The position numbers and the translations under genes were made by a program. The notes beneath the pieces are model-generated. The model was not told where the DNA came from. It made no database searches and worked only from the letters and a program-made list of their open reading frames with translations. Of a stretch of DNA of 64,000 nucleotides, positions 48,781 to 59,708 are shown piece by piece (the stretch's first letter is position 1; the number at the start of each line of letters is the position of its first letter). Origin of the DNA: Paragordius varius (taxonomy: Eukaryota > Nematomorpha). The stretch is from positions 4,402,001 to 4,466,000 of the forward strand of contig OZ176057.1 in NCBI GenBank assembly GCA_964247055.1, given 5' to 3'.

Positions 48781-50137
48781 TTTCTTTATAAAAATTTTTG
48801 GTTCACTGTCTAACATAAAGTTAAAGACTCGCCAAAATATTTTAATCTTATATATATATATATAATCAGCAACTTGTGTCTTAAAAGAGTATTTTTATTA
48901 TACATCAATTCATAAAAAATATTTTATCTTTGATGCGGTTTGATCTGCGATCGGCTTAAACGTGAAATATAGGTCGCACCAAATTACATTAAGTTAAAAA
49001 TTTATTTTGATTTATACCAATATATAAAAAATATATATGTTTTAGATTAAGCCACCTTATGTATTTGACTTGAACATAAAATGTACGACATGCCAAATTT
49101 GCGTTAAGCCTATTATACCCCTGCTTGCCACGAATCCGTTCATAAAATGCAAAAGTATTTGATTTTTTTATATTTATAATACATGTAACTAAAAAAAGTC
49201 AGAATAAAATTTACAATATTAGATCGTAAATATCATTTTAGCTTGAAAAAATTATAATTTATAAACATGTTTTAAAAGGATTGTATCAGATATAGATTAT
49301 TATAATTTCATGGAAGTCTTTTATAAAAAAATAAATATTTAAAAGAGAGACGACAAATGTTAATGTAAACGCATATTTTATTGTAGCTGAGCCAGCTCTA
49401 ATAATGATAATAAATGCTAGTTTTTATGAAATTTTGTCATGTAACATATGTATACAAAGCATAATGGCTAAAGCCAGAAAAGTCAATATATTTTTGGGCA
49501 CATTTACTCCTATTGTATATCCATAAAATATAGGTATTCTGTTTCGGTCCTATCTGAAGTTTTCGATAAATATTAAAAATCATACAATGATTGGTATACT
49601 GTTTGTGACATCCCGTCTAAGTAAATACTAAATATTATAAGGTTTCATTTCATTATTATATTGCTTGTTTTCAATTTTATCTATATATAATGTTAATCCT
49701 TTTGCAAAAAACGGTGATTTATCGCAACTTAATGTAAAACCCTAATTCTCGAACTGTTTTGGGCAAATTTTAAGCAACTTTTTGTAAACCGTTTAAAAAA
49801 TTTAAACGGTTTCAACACAGTTTCTATAACCGGACTGCCGTTATAATTATTAGAAAATTTTATTTTTATTATTAATTTCTATGCAACTGAGTTTTTAAGG
49901 TTATCTATATAATTTTTATTATAACAGTATAATTTTTGGATATTATGAAAAAATCTATTTTTATCTTATAATTTTTTTTTTATTTAAAAAATTTCGCAAA
50001 TTGTAAATCTCAAAAAATAAACTATAATCAGAACGTTTTGGCCAACATAAAATTAAATCAAAACCATAATCATACATTTTTTACAAAGGAATGCAGCAGT
50101 ATAACCAAACCTAAACGGTTTAAGTTCTTTTCCCTAG
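48781..50137. other. AT-rich DNA; one perfect short palindrome
   Basis: 49,786-49,812 is AAACCGTTTAAA, three A, TTTAAACGGTTT: a 12-bp perfect inverted repeat with a 3-base loop. The AACGGTTT motif recurs at about 50,113 and 50,508. No gene is supported. Confidence 0.4.
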
Positions 50138-50370
50138 TACAGTCATGTATCCTTTCTTTTATCAAAAATTTATTTTTTTTTGTTAAATGGGTATTATTTG
50201 GTAAAGAATGGAAAAAACAAGAGCTCTATGGTATTAACAATATCATATTCATCAAAAAAGTATAAGAATTACCATAGAGCTCTTGTTTTTTCCATTCTTT
50301 ACCAAATATTTATACTCATTTAACAAAAAAAAAATAAAATTTTTGATAAAATAAAGGATACATGACTGTA
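50138..50370. repeat. Near-perfect long hairpin, ~96-bp arms
   Basis: 50,138-50,233 (from TACAGTCATGTATCC to AGAGCTCTATGGTA) pairs with 50,270-50,370 with only a few mismatches or small indels, over a 36-base loop. This is far better preserved than any other inverted repeat in the window. It could yield a long double-stranded RNA if transcribed, or be a recent rearrangement or an assembly artefact. The 75-codon frame across it is not taken as a gene. Confidence 0.85.
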
Positions 50371-51384
50371 ATATCAAAAATTAGGAAACAATATTTTTAC
50401 CATATTATATATTTTGGCTTACTGCTTATATAATTTTATTATATTCAAAAGATAGTTAGGCATTGTGTAGCTTTAACTAATGTAAAATCATAATATGTGG
50501 AATTAAAAACGGTTTCGACAGTTTTATAATCAAATGCACTACCAAGGTATCGAAAAATTTGTAAAATGGAAAACAGAGTCCATTACATAAATGATCTGTT
50601 GAAACATATTAACAGATCTGCCAGCATCTAAACATGTAAAGAAAGATACTACTGGTTATGTTAGAAATCGGTCCCAGTTGCCAATGCTTTCCTAATTGGT
50701 CAAATCCAACGCTTAAAATTACTTTGCCATTTAATTACATTATTAACACTTCATTACCCCTTAGGGTATCGATTTAAAATTTGCTTAACAAGTTTTTAAG
50801 GTATTGTGCCAAATTCAAAAGTTTTTAGGTGCATTCATTAAATTTTTTTAATTTTCTCATTCTTTAATTTTTAAATCGCTAATACAACAGAATAATAGAG
50901 AGCTTTTATGTAAGGTTAGCAAATATTGATTTATATTCAATATAAACCAGCTGTTTGTTTTATTTGGGTTTTGAAGTTATCTCAATTTGGTACTCTCGAT
51001 ATTTTTTATTTAATAGAGGAAAACAGTATTAAATTTAAACTAAAATAACTATAAAATAATTCACAAGTTAAAGTTCTGGGGTTGAAAACTACCCTAAAAA
51101 TGTAATATTCTAAAAAAGAAAAGGTAATCAAGTTTGTAAATAATTTAACTATTATGACATATAATTCGAGTTTATATTGTAAAAATAGAGTATGGGAGAC
51201 GGCGATTAATCTCTAATATGAATACGAACCAATCTCTGCCGGGTATTGTATCGAAGGCGGTTTTGACACGCCATAACAAAAATGGTAGTGTTAATTCATT
51301 AAATTAATTTTTTTATCTATAAGTTTATTCATAAATAGAATGTGATATATTGGTGTTCTTTTGTTTAATTAACTTTTTTTGCAG

Positions 51385-51465
51385 GAACAACCTTTGAAAC
51401 TTTGCTAATAAGAAAAGGCACAAAAACAAAACTTTTTAAATTGGATAAAAGAACCAATCGACGAG
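51385..51465 (+). CDS. Phase-1 exon, 81 nt
   Basis: A classical acceptor (TTTTTTTGCAG) precedes 81 nt that are open in one frame and end G before GTAATG. The encoded segment is basic: TFETLLIRKGTKTKLF, then KLDKRTNRR. Both edges are in phase 1, so the exon is skippable without frame change. It is richer in GC than its flanks. I do not recognise a domain. Neighbours in the same phase are at 53,281, 53,386, 63,791 and 63,898, and the introns between them hold a family A element (51,837-52,410) and other transposons. Confidence 0.5.
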
Positions 51466-51836
51466 GTAATGTTTTATCATATTATTTGTCATATATATAA
51501 TAATTTTTTAAAAGAAACAAGATAATTAGCAGAGCTAAAGATTATAATTAAAATAAACAATAGTTGCAAAATAATGATTTTTGGTTTTTGGGAAAAATTA
51601 TTTAAGTGAATAAATATAGCATTTTATAAATTGCCATTTGTCATAGGATATATTCTTAAACACAGAAGGTTATTTCAAGCATTTCAGCTGTAGGAAAGAA
51701 TGTTAAAAGATAAATATCATATAATACACCATTTTTACAAGCACACTTTTTGACCAAACGCGACATTTTTTCAAGTTAAATCGTTGAAAAAGTGTTGATA
51801 TTGGCTAAAAATTATATATATATATATATATATATA

Positions 51837-52408
51837 CTATTTGCACTTCAAGAGTGTCCTTGAACAATTCAAGTTGGTCCTTGAACAATTCAAGGTGGTC
51901 CATGAACATTACAAGTTGGTCCTTGAACACTTTAAGTTGGTCCTTTAACTTTTTTATTTTGTTTTTAACTTTTATTAATCAAATCGTAAATAATTCATCT
52001 ATTTTATTGTATTTAACCTATTTTTATTTAACATAAATTTTTAATTGATATCATCTTTTAATCTCTGAGAACCGTATATCTTTATTAAATTCTCATAATA
52101 ATTTTGGATGTTTATAAGATTTTAACACGAAATGAAAAATATATAAGTTTTCTGGGTTATTAATTAAAATTTTTTATTAAAAACATTTGAAAGTTAAAAA
52201 TTTTGTTCAATTGAAAAAAAATAGTTTAAAACAAAAAAATTGTTTTTCAATATAATTTTTTATTTTTAAATGAATAAATATATAGTAAATAAAGAAATTA
52301 GGTTAAATAATAAAATATAAAAATAAATGCAAAAATTATGGTTAAATCAAAATTTATAAATTTTAAGGACCAACTTGAAGTGTTCAAGGACACTTTTGAA
52401 GTGCAAAT

Positions 52409-52410
<2 letters not shown>
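51837..52410 (+). mobile_element. Array-end element family A, in a (TA)n tract
   Basis: It runs from CTATTTGCACTTCAAGAGTG to TTGAAGTGCAAATGG, 574 bp, with (TA)n directly on both sides (51,812-51,836 and 52,411-52,443). Three or four array units lie on the left, one or two on the right, with the full core. It sits in the proposed intron after the exon at 51,385. Confidence 0.9.
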
Positions 52411-52447
<37 letters not shown>

Positions 52448-53280
52448 TGCCATTTTTTTATATTTTGAAACTATTTGGAAAACTATTTTTAACTAAAAAA
52501 GAGTACGTTGCATATAAGGGAAATACGAAAAATTTAAGCAGTCATATTTTTTAAAAATAATTATGTAATAAATTGTTTTCTAATCGAAATGGCCAAAACT
52601 TTGCATATCAATAGTTATTTATAAAATAAATTAATAAGCATATATGTCAACAAATTTTGATTAAAGCGTTTATGATTATTATTCAAAATACGATTAAAAT
52701 ACCTTTATGTATTGGAATTTAATTAATAAAAATATATATAGTTATTTTGCCGTCTTAGAGAACGGGTTTATCACATGTTTTAATGAGCAAGCCAGATCTT
52801 GACCTTTTCAGATTATCCTATTCTATTTTTAACTATAAGCAAATTTTTGTTTGAAACTTAAATTTGATATTTGCATTGTAACCAAATATCAAAGTTTATG
52901 GCAAGTCATTTGATTCATGGATAAAAAAAGTTAATTGAAAGAGCTGACTGATGAAAATCAGTTTTATGAGTTCATAATACTGATACCAAATTTCTTTCCA
53001 CCTGAAAGCTGGTGAATTAAATTATTAGAATAGAACTAAAAAAAATTTAAATTATATTGATCTTAAACAGTGTATAATCCATAGGGATTTACTCTATCTT
53101 CGTATCCCACAGTTCATAAATTAAAAGACAGCTAAAGCAGTGTTATATATATAAATTAAATTTAAAGTAGTTTAAATGATTCGTTTATGCTAGTGCTGAT
53201 ATTGATTTGATCTTTATTACATTAAGAGATATTAATTATCTTCTGTTTATAAAATTATTTTTGACATATTTTATCTTTAG

Positions 53281-53298
53281 TTAAACGTCGAATTCCTG
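53281..53298 (+). CDS. Candidate 18-nt micro-exon, phase 1
   Basis: TTTTATCTTTAG, then 18 nt, then GTATATG. In phase 1 the exon adds V-K-R-R-I-P between the preceding G and the next G. It is basic like the exon before it. The next exon starts only 87 bp further on. Such small size makes a chance hit possible. Confidence 0.35.
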
Positions 53299-53385
53299 GT
53301 ATATGATATTTATCCAATTTTAAAAATGTATTATATATCTATAATTGCAAAAAAATATTGAATAATTATTTATGTAAAGATATAG

Positions 53386-53472
53386 AGAATTTTGAAGTGA
53401 GCGATCCATTTTCCCAAATCGAGGATGATGAAGATACAGATGTGATAGGCGATTTAAATGAGAGTTTGGATG
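53386..53472 (+). CDS. Phase-1 exon, 87 nt, acidic
   Basis: After an AG at 53,384-53,385, 87 nt are open and end G before GTAAAT. The product is acidic: ENFEVSDPFSQIEDDED, then TDVIGDLNESLD. Phase 1 at both edges. The composition stands out from its AT-rich surroundings. It is probably a linker or cytoplasmic/secreted acidic segment. The acceptor lacks a strong pyrimidine tract. Confidence 0.5.
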
Positions 53473-53816
53473 GTAAATATAGTTGATTTCTATATTTTGA
53501 TCCTTACAATAAGTTTAAAATTAAGCTATTTCGCAATGAAAGGGAAGTAGCAAAGCTACTGAAACTAGGCTAACTTTATAGACAATAATATGAATATCAT
53601 AAAACAAGTTGTAATAAAAACCTTATCCATATTAGATCAACATAAAAATTATATTCTCTAATAATAATTTGTTAAAGCTATGTCAAAATTTTGATCTGTT
53701 TAAATTATAAATATCCTAAATATATGTGAGATAACTTTAATACGAGTTATCTACTTACTCTTACAGTCGATCTTGTTATTAATGTGTCAAAACAAAACAT
53801 GTAATATTTAAAACCA

Positions 53817-54079
53817 CAGAGGCGTAGCTTCCATTATTGGCGCTTGGAGCATGAATGCGTGATGGTGATTCCCTCCCCTTCCATGCGACCCCTTGTGTTT
53901 TAAAAAATTATCAAATTCAAACCTTGCTCATGACCCTTCATAAATGGGTGATTTTTTCATGTATTATTAAAAATAAAACTTTTAAATACCTATTTTCTAA
54001 AATAAAAATATATTAGTATGGCGCAACTATGCCGTCCGGTACATCGGCCTCCTATTCCCTCCCTCTAGCTACTCCTCGG
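53817..54079. mobile_element. Possible hAT-like non-autonomous element
   Basis: It opens CAGAGGCGTAGCTTCC and closes TAGCTACTCCTCGG, 10 of 11 inner bases inverted. The start resembles the complete hAT at 4,968. The 8-bp flanks do not match. The interior is GC-richer and non-coding; the 80-codon frame at 54,029 is discounted. Confidence 0.4.
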
Positions 54080-55290
54080 TCACAAATTAAACAGTTTTTT
54101 GCACCTTTCCCATTAGGAAGTTGGGTAGTTTTTAAACCTGCCATTATTACTTTAATTGTTTGTATCAATTTCTATTATATTTTAATGAAAATAAACACGA
54201 TCAAACATTCAAGATTACAATATGTAAATTTAAGGCTTCACATTCTTTTTGGACAATTGGCAATACAATAGCGTATTATGTAAAATATATTTTGCCCATA
54301 AATTAAATAATCTAGTGTTGCAAGATAGGAAAAATTGGTTATTAACCATTTATTTTTTTTACCCATATGATACTGTGTAGTCAACCAATAGTAATGTGAA
54401 TGGTTAACATAAATGCTGTATTATTAAATTTCATACATCATAGTAGCCAAATTTAAAGGCCGAAATATAGTTTTTTTATTCGTATTTTTGGGTAGAATAA
54501 CTCAAAATCTTCCGATTATGAAAAAGGCCTCTAGAAAAATTTAAAAAAAATAATTATAGTTATCTGTTTTATTAAAGATTATTGTTATTACGAACAAATT
54601 TATCAAATCAATAGATATTAGTACGATATATAACATATAAATTCTCAATTTAAATCCTTTTCATAATGCTATAAATGAAATAAAGTCGAAAATTAACTCC
54701 AAAATATGAAACTGGAAAAATGTTATGAGAAACACTTCGTTACTAGTTTCATGCTTATTTGTACCTATGATCAAAAACTTGGGTGAAAATATTTTAAAAG
54801 AGTATTTATATGGCAAAAAATATGCATATGGAAAAAATGGAAATTATAAGCATTTTAAATTAAATTTAAAAAAAAATTTAAAAAATATATATATACTTTA
54901 CATGTAAAGTTTAATTCAAGAAAACTAAATTGTATAATGTTTTTTAAAATTCATATATATTTTCATCCCATGTACCAAATATGTAATATAAAAGAGTTTA
55001 TACTAAATTAGCCTTTTTAGGCAGAATTATTTTTTATTTAAATTTGATCCCACATGCCAATTAATACTTTTAATATGATTTAAGCCGATTTTTCAATTTT
55101 ACGCTATTTTATGTAGAAACTCATTAAACAAGCTATAAAATTTGTTAATTATAATTTTTGTTGCAAATGCCTAAATAAAAAATTATTCGACAAACTCAAA
55201 AAACAGATAACTGTTTAGAGCGAGTATTTTTCATACATGAATAGTGGCCCCCAATTTTGAGGTTCTGACAGCATCTGACCAAAATTTGGC

Positions 55291-55332
<42 letters not shown>

Positions 55333-55846
55333 TATAAATATAGTTATAGATGAAAATTTAGAAAACTTGGAACAAAGCATTTTAAGTATCTAATATTTTA
55401 AAATAATTTTTATGCACGTTTTATTAAAACCAAATATTAGGTGGAGAAATGAGCGCAGGTATGATATATTAGATAAACTTGTAAATGTTATTTAAATTAT
55501 ACAAAATATTACATATATTAATTTTTAAAAGTGATATAAAGGCACAATAAATCCATCAAGAATAAAATTTGAACTGGTATTAATCTGATTTTTAGGGATA
55601 AGGATCTGCATAATTATTGACATACCACTAAATAACATCCTTTTATGAACTTTCATCCAGTAACTAAAGGATGTTACCTACTAATGAACTTTTTCTATGA
55701 AAGATATTACAAAATTCTGGTTAAAGTATTTTGTTAGCAAAAAATTGTAAGTAAATATTTATATAGAAATAAGTGTTGATAAATAAATTTCAGTATCTAT
55801 ACGCTATACATAGATTTGAGTGTAGAGAGATATTAATTAAAAATGA
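54080..55846. other. AT-rich intron-like DNA with a (TA)n tract
   Basis: The (TA)n tract is at 55,296-55,329. Just before it, GGCCCCCAATTTTGAGG and CCAAAATTTGGCACCC are partly inverted, perhaps the ends of a small unknown element. Confidence 0.35.
55441..55458 (+). CDS. Weak candidate 18-nt micro-exon, phase 1
   Basis: AAATATTAG, then 18 nt, then GTATGA. Phase 1 gives G-G-E-M-S-A. It fits the pattern of its neighbours in length and phase, but there is no other support. Confidence 0.2.
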
Positions 55847-57640
55847 GAATTAGCTATTCGACCTCTTGATAGAATGGCTATTTATGTATGGAACGGATAG
55901 GATTGAGAAGATTCGCAACAAAACTTTACGAAAGTTAATACAATTTTTTCAAAAGCGGCAATATAGATCAATTATAAAACCATTGCTGTAAAATATATTA
56001 AGTAAGGCATTTCATTTTATATACATTTATAACGTTATACATGCGTAAGTTCAATCTCTCATTTTGTTAGGTCTGCAAAAAGTAATATAGAAGGAAATTA
56101 TAAGAGGCAAAAAGAAGGAGTTTTTAATACGGTTTAATGTGGTATAATCAATAACACAATAGTAACTGATCTGAAGATGAAAACAATGTTTGCTGATAAA
56201 ATATCGTACGCAATTATATAGAAAGCATGGTCTGATTGCATGTAAGGAGAAGAGACTATTTGAAAAGTGGTTGTTTAGCATTAAGGATTAAAATAAATCA
56301 TAATCATAGCTAGCTAAAAAAGTTTTATATTAAGTTGAATTCTAAAGAGGTTGTACAATTAATTCAACAGCAAATAGGAATTTAAATTTAATAAAATTTA
56401 TAAAATTAGGTAGGGAGGTTTGGCGTGTCAATATCAAACGTGGCAACAAGAAACGGGAGCTCATTTCTGGTGAATGGTAAATAGAGAAATATATTCTATG
56501 AAATAAGTAGATAAACACAAAAGTTTACCAATCACTTAAGTCAACAACAGTCATATTAATGGCAAAGGTCGAATTAAGAGAATGTTTAAAAGCTAATAAA
56601 AAAAACTACCATGCCAGATGATATAAATATTGGGCTCTGGAGTGGGTAGGATGTATATTTATCTAATAAAATATCATGGAAAGCCATTTTTAAGCTATAT
56701 AATGTGGCTATTAACGAAAAGGGGGAAAAACATTCTAATACAGGGGCATACACGTTTACCACAAAATGAAGTTATTTGAATTATAGACTGTTGAGATAAA
56801 TAAGTGTAAATTAATTTCATGCAGTAAAAAGAGTGAAAAGAATAATAGCTGAAAAAGAAAAATGGTTTATACGCAGATTTGACATATAACATTTTTTTTA
56901 CAGTTAAAATTCATTCTAAACAATTCGAATTCACCCTCAAACAATTCTTTACCCTAAAATAAAAAACTATATTTTTTTATATTTTTTTAATAAAAAGCGT
57001 TTAAAATTAATATAATGCTGAAATCTATGCCATAAGAATATATTTTATACCAATGATTATACCGAAAACACATAATTTATTTTTAGTTAGAATTTCGAGG
57101 GTGAAGTTGGTTGAATTTGAATTGTAAATGCTATATAAAATTTTGAAATATCAAAAGAGGCGATTTGTTGGTGTCCAAAACAAAAGGAGTAGTACCGGGC
57201 TATTATGTTCTGTTGCCATGTATAAGGGACATTCAACCAGTGTAAAGACAGCTTAAGGGTCATGGTTTTGAATTAAAACAGCGACTATTATAAATCTGTT
57301 TAATATTTATAAGTGTGTAAAGGAAGATAGTTAGATTTTTATGTGTGCCCTATGATCTTACTCTCATATCTGAAAGTTTGGACTTATTTAAAAAATGGAT
57401 CTTTGAAAAGTTGTATTGCGGTTTGATGAATAATTATAAAAGAGCGTTTGTAGCTTTCGGCGTCAATTTAACGTATTTTGATTTAGGACATAATTCATAA
57501 AAGAGTAAATTAAATTGTTATTTGAGTACGATGTTGAGCAAACTATTAGACGTGAATGCTCAAAATAGAGAGATCACTATTATGGTAAATAAGCGATAGC
57601 ATGCTGTTCGTTATTATTTTTTATGAATTTTTATACTATC
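55847..57640 (+). pseudogene. RTE-type reverse transcriptase, decayed and interrupted
   Basis: Recognisable segments in order, in shifting frames: KANKK, then MPDDINIGLWSG (GPDDI-VW block); NYRLLR and VKRIIAEKEKW (NYRGI to ERII block); after an inserted element, RRFVGVQNKRSSTGLL (FGF---R-T block); VPYDLTLISES (ADD-VL--ES block, DD altered to YD); LFKKWIFEKLYCGLMNN; and YLSTMLSKLLDVNAQNREI (KYLG-----G-V). The longest open run is 57,336-57,500, continuing past one TAA to 57,599. Sequence from 55,847 to 56,480 is GC-richer and open in pieces (ELAIRPLDRMAIYVWNG; FVRSAKSNIEGNYKRQKEG) and may be the endonuclease-RT linker. Inactive. The EN part at 15.6 kb and the tail at 10.9 kb are likely of the same clade. 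Confidence 0.65.
56888..57131. mobile_element. Array-end family C element inserted in the RTE remnant
   Basis: The left arm has ACAATTCGAATTCACCCTC and the right arm GAATTTGAATTGTAAATGC. The body shares AAAACACATAATTTATTTTTAG with 8,477-8,774. The RT blocks resume directly after it. Confidence 0.65.
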
Positions 57641-59130
57641 TTAATTGAATAACAAAAATTGCAATAAATGAACTAAGCGAATATTTCCATGTTTTTGCCA
57701 CAACTAGGGTGACTGTATATTAATAGAATTGTTTAACTTCAAATACATATAATTTATTACCATACCTTTAACCGAATAAATATTATTTGGATCGAATGCT
57801 GTATCTTTTAGTTTTAAATTATTTATTTTAAATTTTTTTTTGAAATCGTATAATATGGGAAAGTCGTTGCGAAGCTTAAAAAATTAAAGACTTTAAACCA
57901 AATGTTATCAGTAAAAATCAAAATAATATAATATTTAATAGTTGTAAAGTAAATATTGATCCCAGTTTAATGATTAGCTATTAAATTAAACGTAAAAATG
58001 CGCACGGTATCGATTATGGCGATTTTTTTATAAAATCTTTGCTTTGATATTTAAACTTTAGCGAATTTCGTTGAAGCGTTTTATGTTGGAAACGGTATTT
58101 GGGTTTTTTAAATAATCATTAAAAAGTTACCTATAAAAGCAAACAAATCTTCACATCCAAGTGAACAGATATATATACAAAGGTGATTTTAATATTAAAG
58201 TGTTATACCGACACCATGCCCCAAATTGCCCTAAAATACAGTTCAACAAAAAAGTTTAAGCCGATGCATTTTTTTAATCATCATGTTTTTTGTTAGAATC
58301 TAGCTCATATTAAAAATTCTTATCGTCCAATCACGGCATTTTTGTGTTTATTTTAAGAAAACTTATTTCAAAAAAATTATAAGCGGTTGATATGTGCAAA
58401 TTTCGGGATTTTTTCATATGACAATTTTAACTAAGTGATAACGGCTTTTTTTAAAAACTCGTTTGCCAAAAGCACTATAAAAATTTACTCTGAAAATAAA
58501 ATGTGTAATGCGATAAGCTATCAAAGCTAAAGCTTAACTAATTTTCAGAAATCATTCTCTAAAGTGCAAACGGTTAACAACTCAAATTATATATTATATA
58601 TATAAATCTAATTAAATTTTAGAGGAAGCCGAGCAACGTAATTTTACATTTGATTAAATATTGTATCCAATTTTGAAAATGCAATTTTCATGATTTAAAC
58701 GCTAGATTCAAAAAAAGTAGATTGAAAAAAAAATACCTCAAACCTTTTCATCTCCCTTTTTGTTTTTTTAAATTGTAAACAACAGGCTAATAATATATGC
58801 ATGGTAAACAACTTACATAACTTTTTAGAAAGCATTTACATTAAAACATCAATTTTGAAATCATTGATTTTACTAACAATTATTTGTATTAATCGGCTAC
58901 CCAATTTTGGAATGTAAAAATTTGAAAATACTCTTTATGACCATTAATAAAGGATGTTGTGATTTAATTTTTACAAATATAAGTACTGAGCCAGCCCCAA
59001 AATATAGTCATCTACAAAAAAAATTTTAATTGAAATGAACTGTAAATAATTTTGATTGATAATTTTAGGATAGAATTATTGGCATACGTTAATATATTTA
59101 ATATATTATATATATATATATATATATATA
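57641..59130. other. AT-rich DNA with a decayed foldback-like part
   Basis: 58,060-58,400 shows TTGAAGCGTTTTATG, GTTGGAAACGGTA and the inverted TTATACCGACACCATGC, as in the foldback family but strongly decayed. 59,107-59,130 is (TA)n. No gene seen. Confidence 0.35.
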
Positions 59131-59708
59131 CTATTTGCACTTCAAGAGTGTCCTTGAACACTTCAAGTTGGTCCTTTGACTTTTTTTGTTTTGTTTTTAA
59201 CTTTTAACAATCAAATCGTAAAGTTTTATTGTTTTTTACATATTTTCTATTATTTAACATAATTTTTAATCGATATCAACTTTTAATCTTTGAGAAACCG
59301 TATATCTTTATTAATTTCTTAAAATAATTTAGGATATTTATAAGATTTTAACGCGAAATGAAAAAATATATAAGTTTTCTGGGCTATTAATTAAATTTTT
59401 CAATAAAAACACTTAAAAGTCAATAATTCCATTCAATAAAAAATAGTTTGAAACATAGTTTTTAAATAAAAATTTTTATTTTTAAATGAATAAATATATA
59501 ATAAATAAAAAAATTAGGATAAATAATAAAATAAAAAATAAATGCAAAAATTATGGTTAAATCAAAATTTATAAATTTTAAGGATTAACTTGAAGTGTTC
59601 AAGGACCAACTTAAATTGTTAAGGACCAACTTGAATTGATCAAGGACCAACATGAACTGTTTAAGGACCAACTTGAAGTGTTCAAGGACACTCTTGAAGT
59701 GCAAATGG
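59131..59708 (+). mobile_element. Array-end element family A, in a (TA)n tract
   Basis: It runs from CTATTTGCACTTCAAGAGTG to GAAGTGCAAATGG, 578 bp, with TA repeats on both sides. One array unit is on the left and about five on the right, with the core well conserved against 51,837-52,410. The 90-codon minus frame across its end is a by-product. Confidence 0.9.

Noticed and set aside
50038..50265. 75-codon frame
   Set aside because: Made of one arm and loop of the long hairpin. No independent evidence of coding.
56410..56476. Open block with AG and GT edges that fits the phase-1 micro-exon pattern
   Set aside because: Two different frames are open and it lies inside the decayed RTE reverse transcriptase, which explains its composition better.
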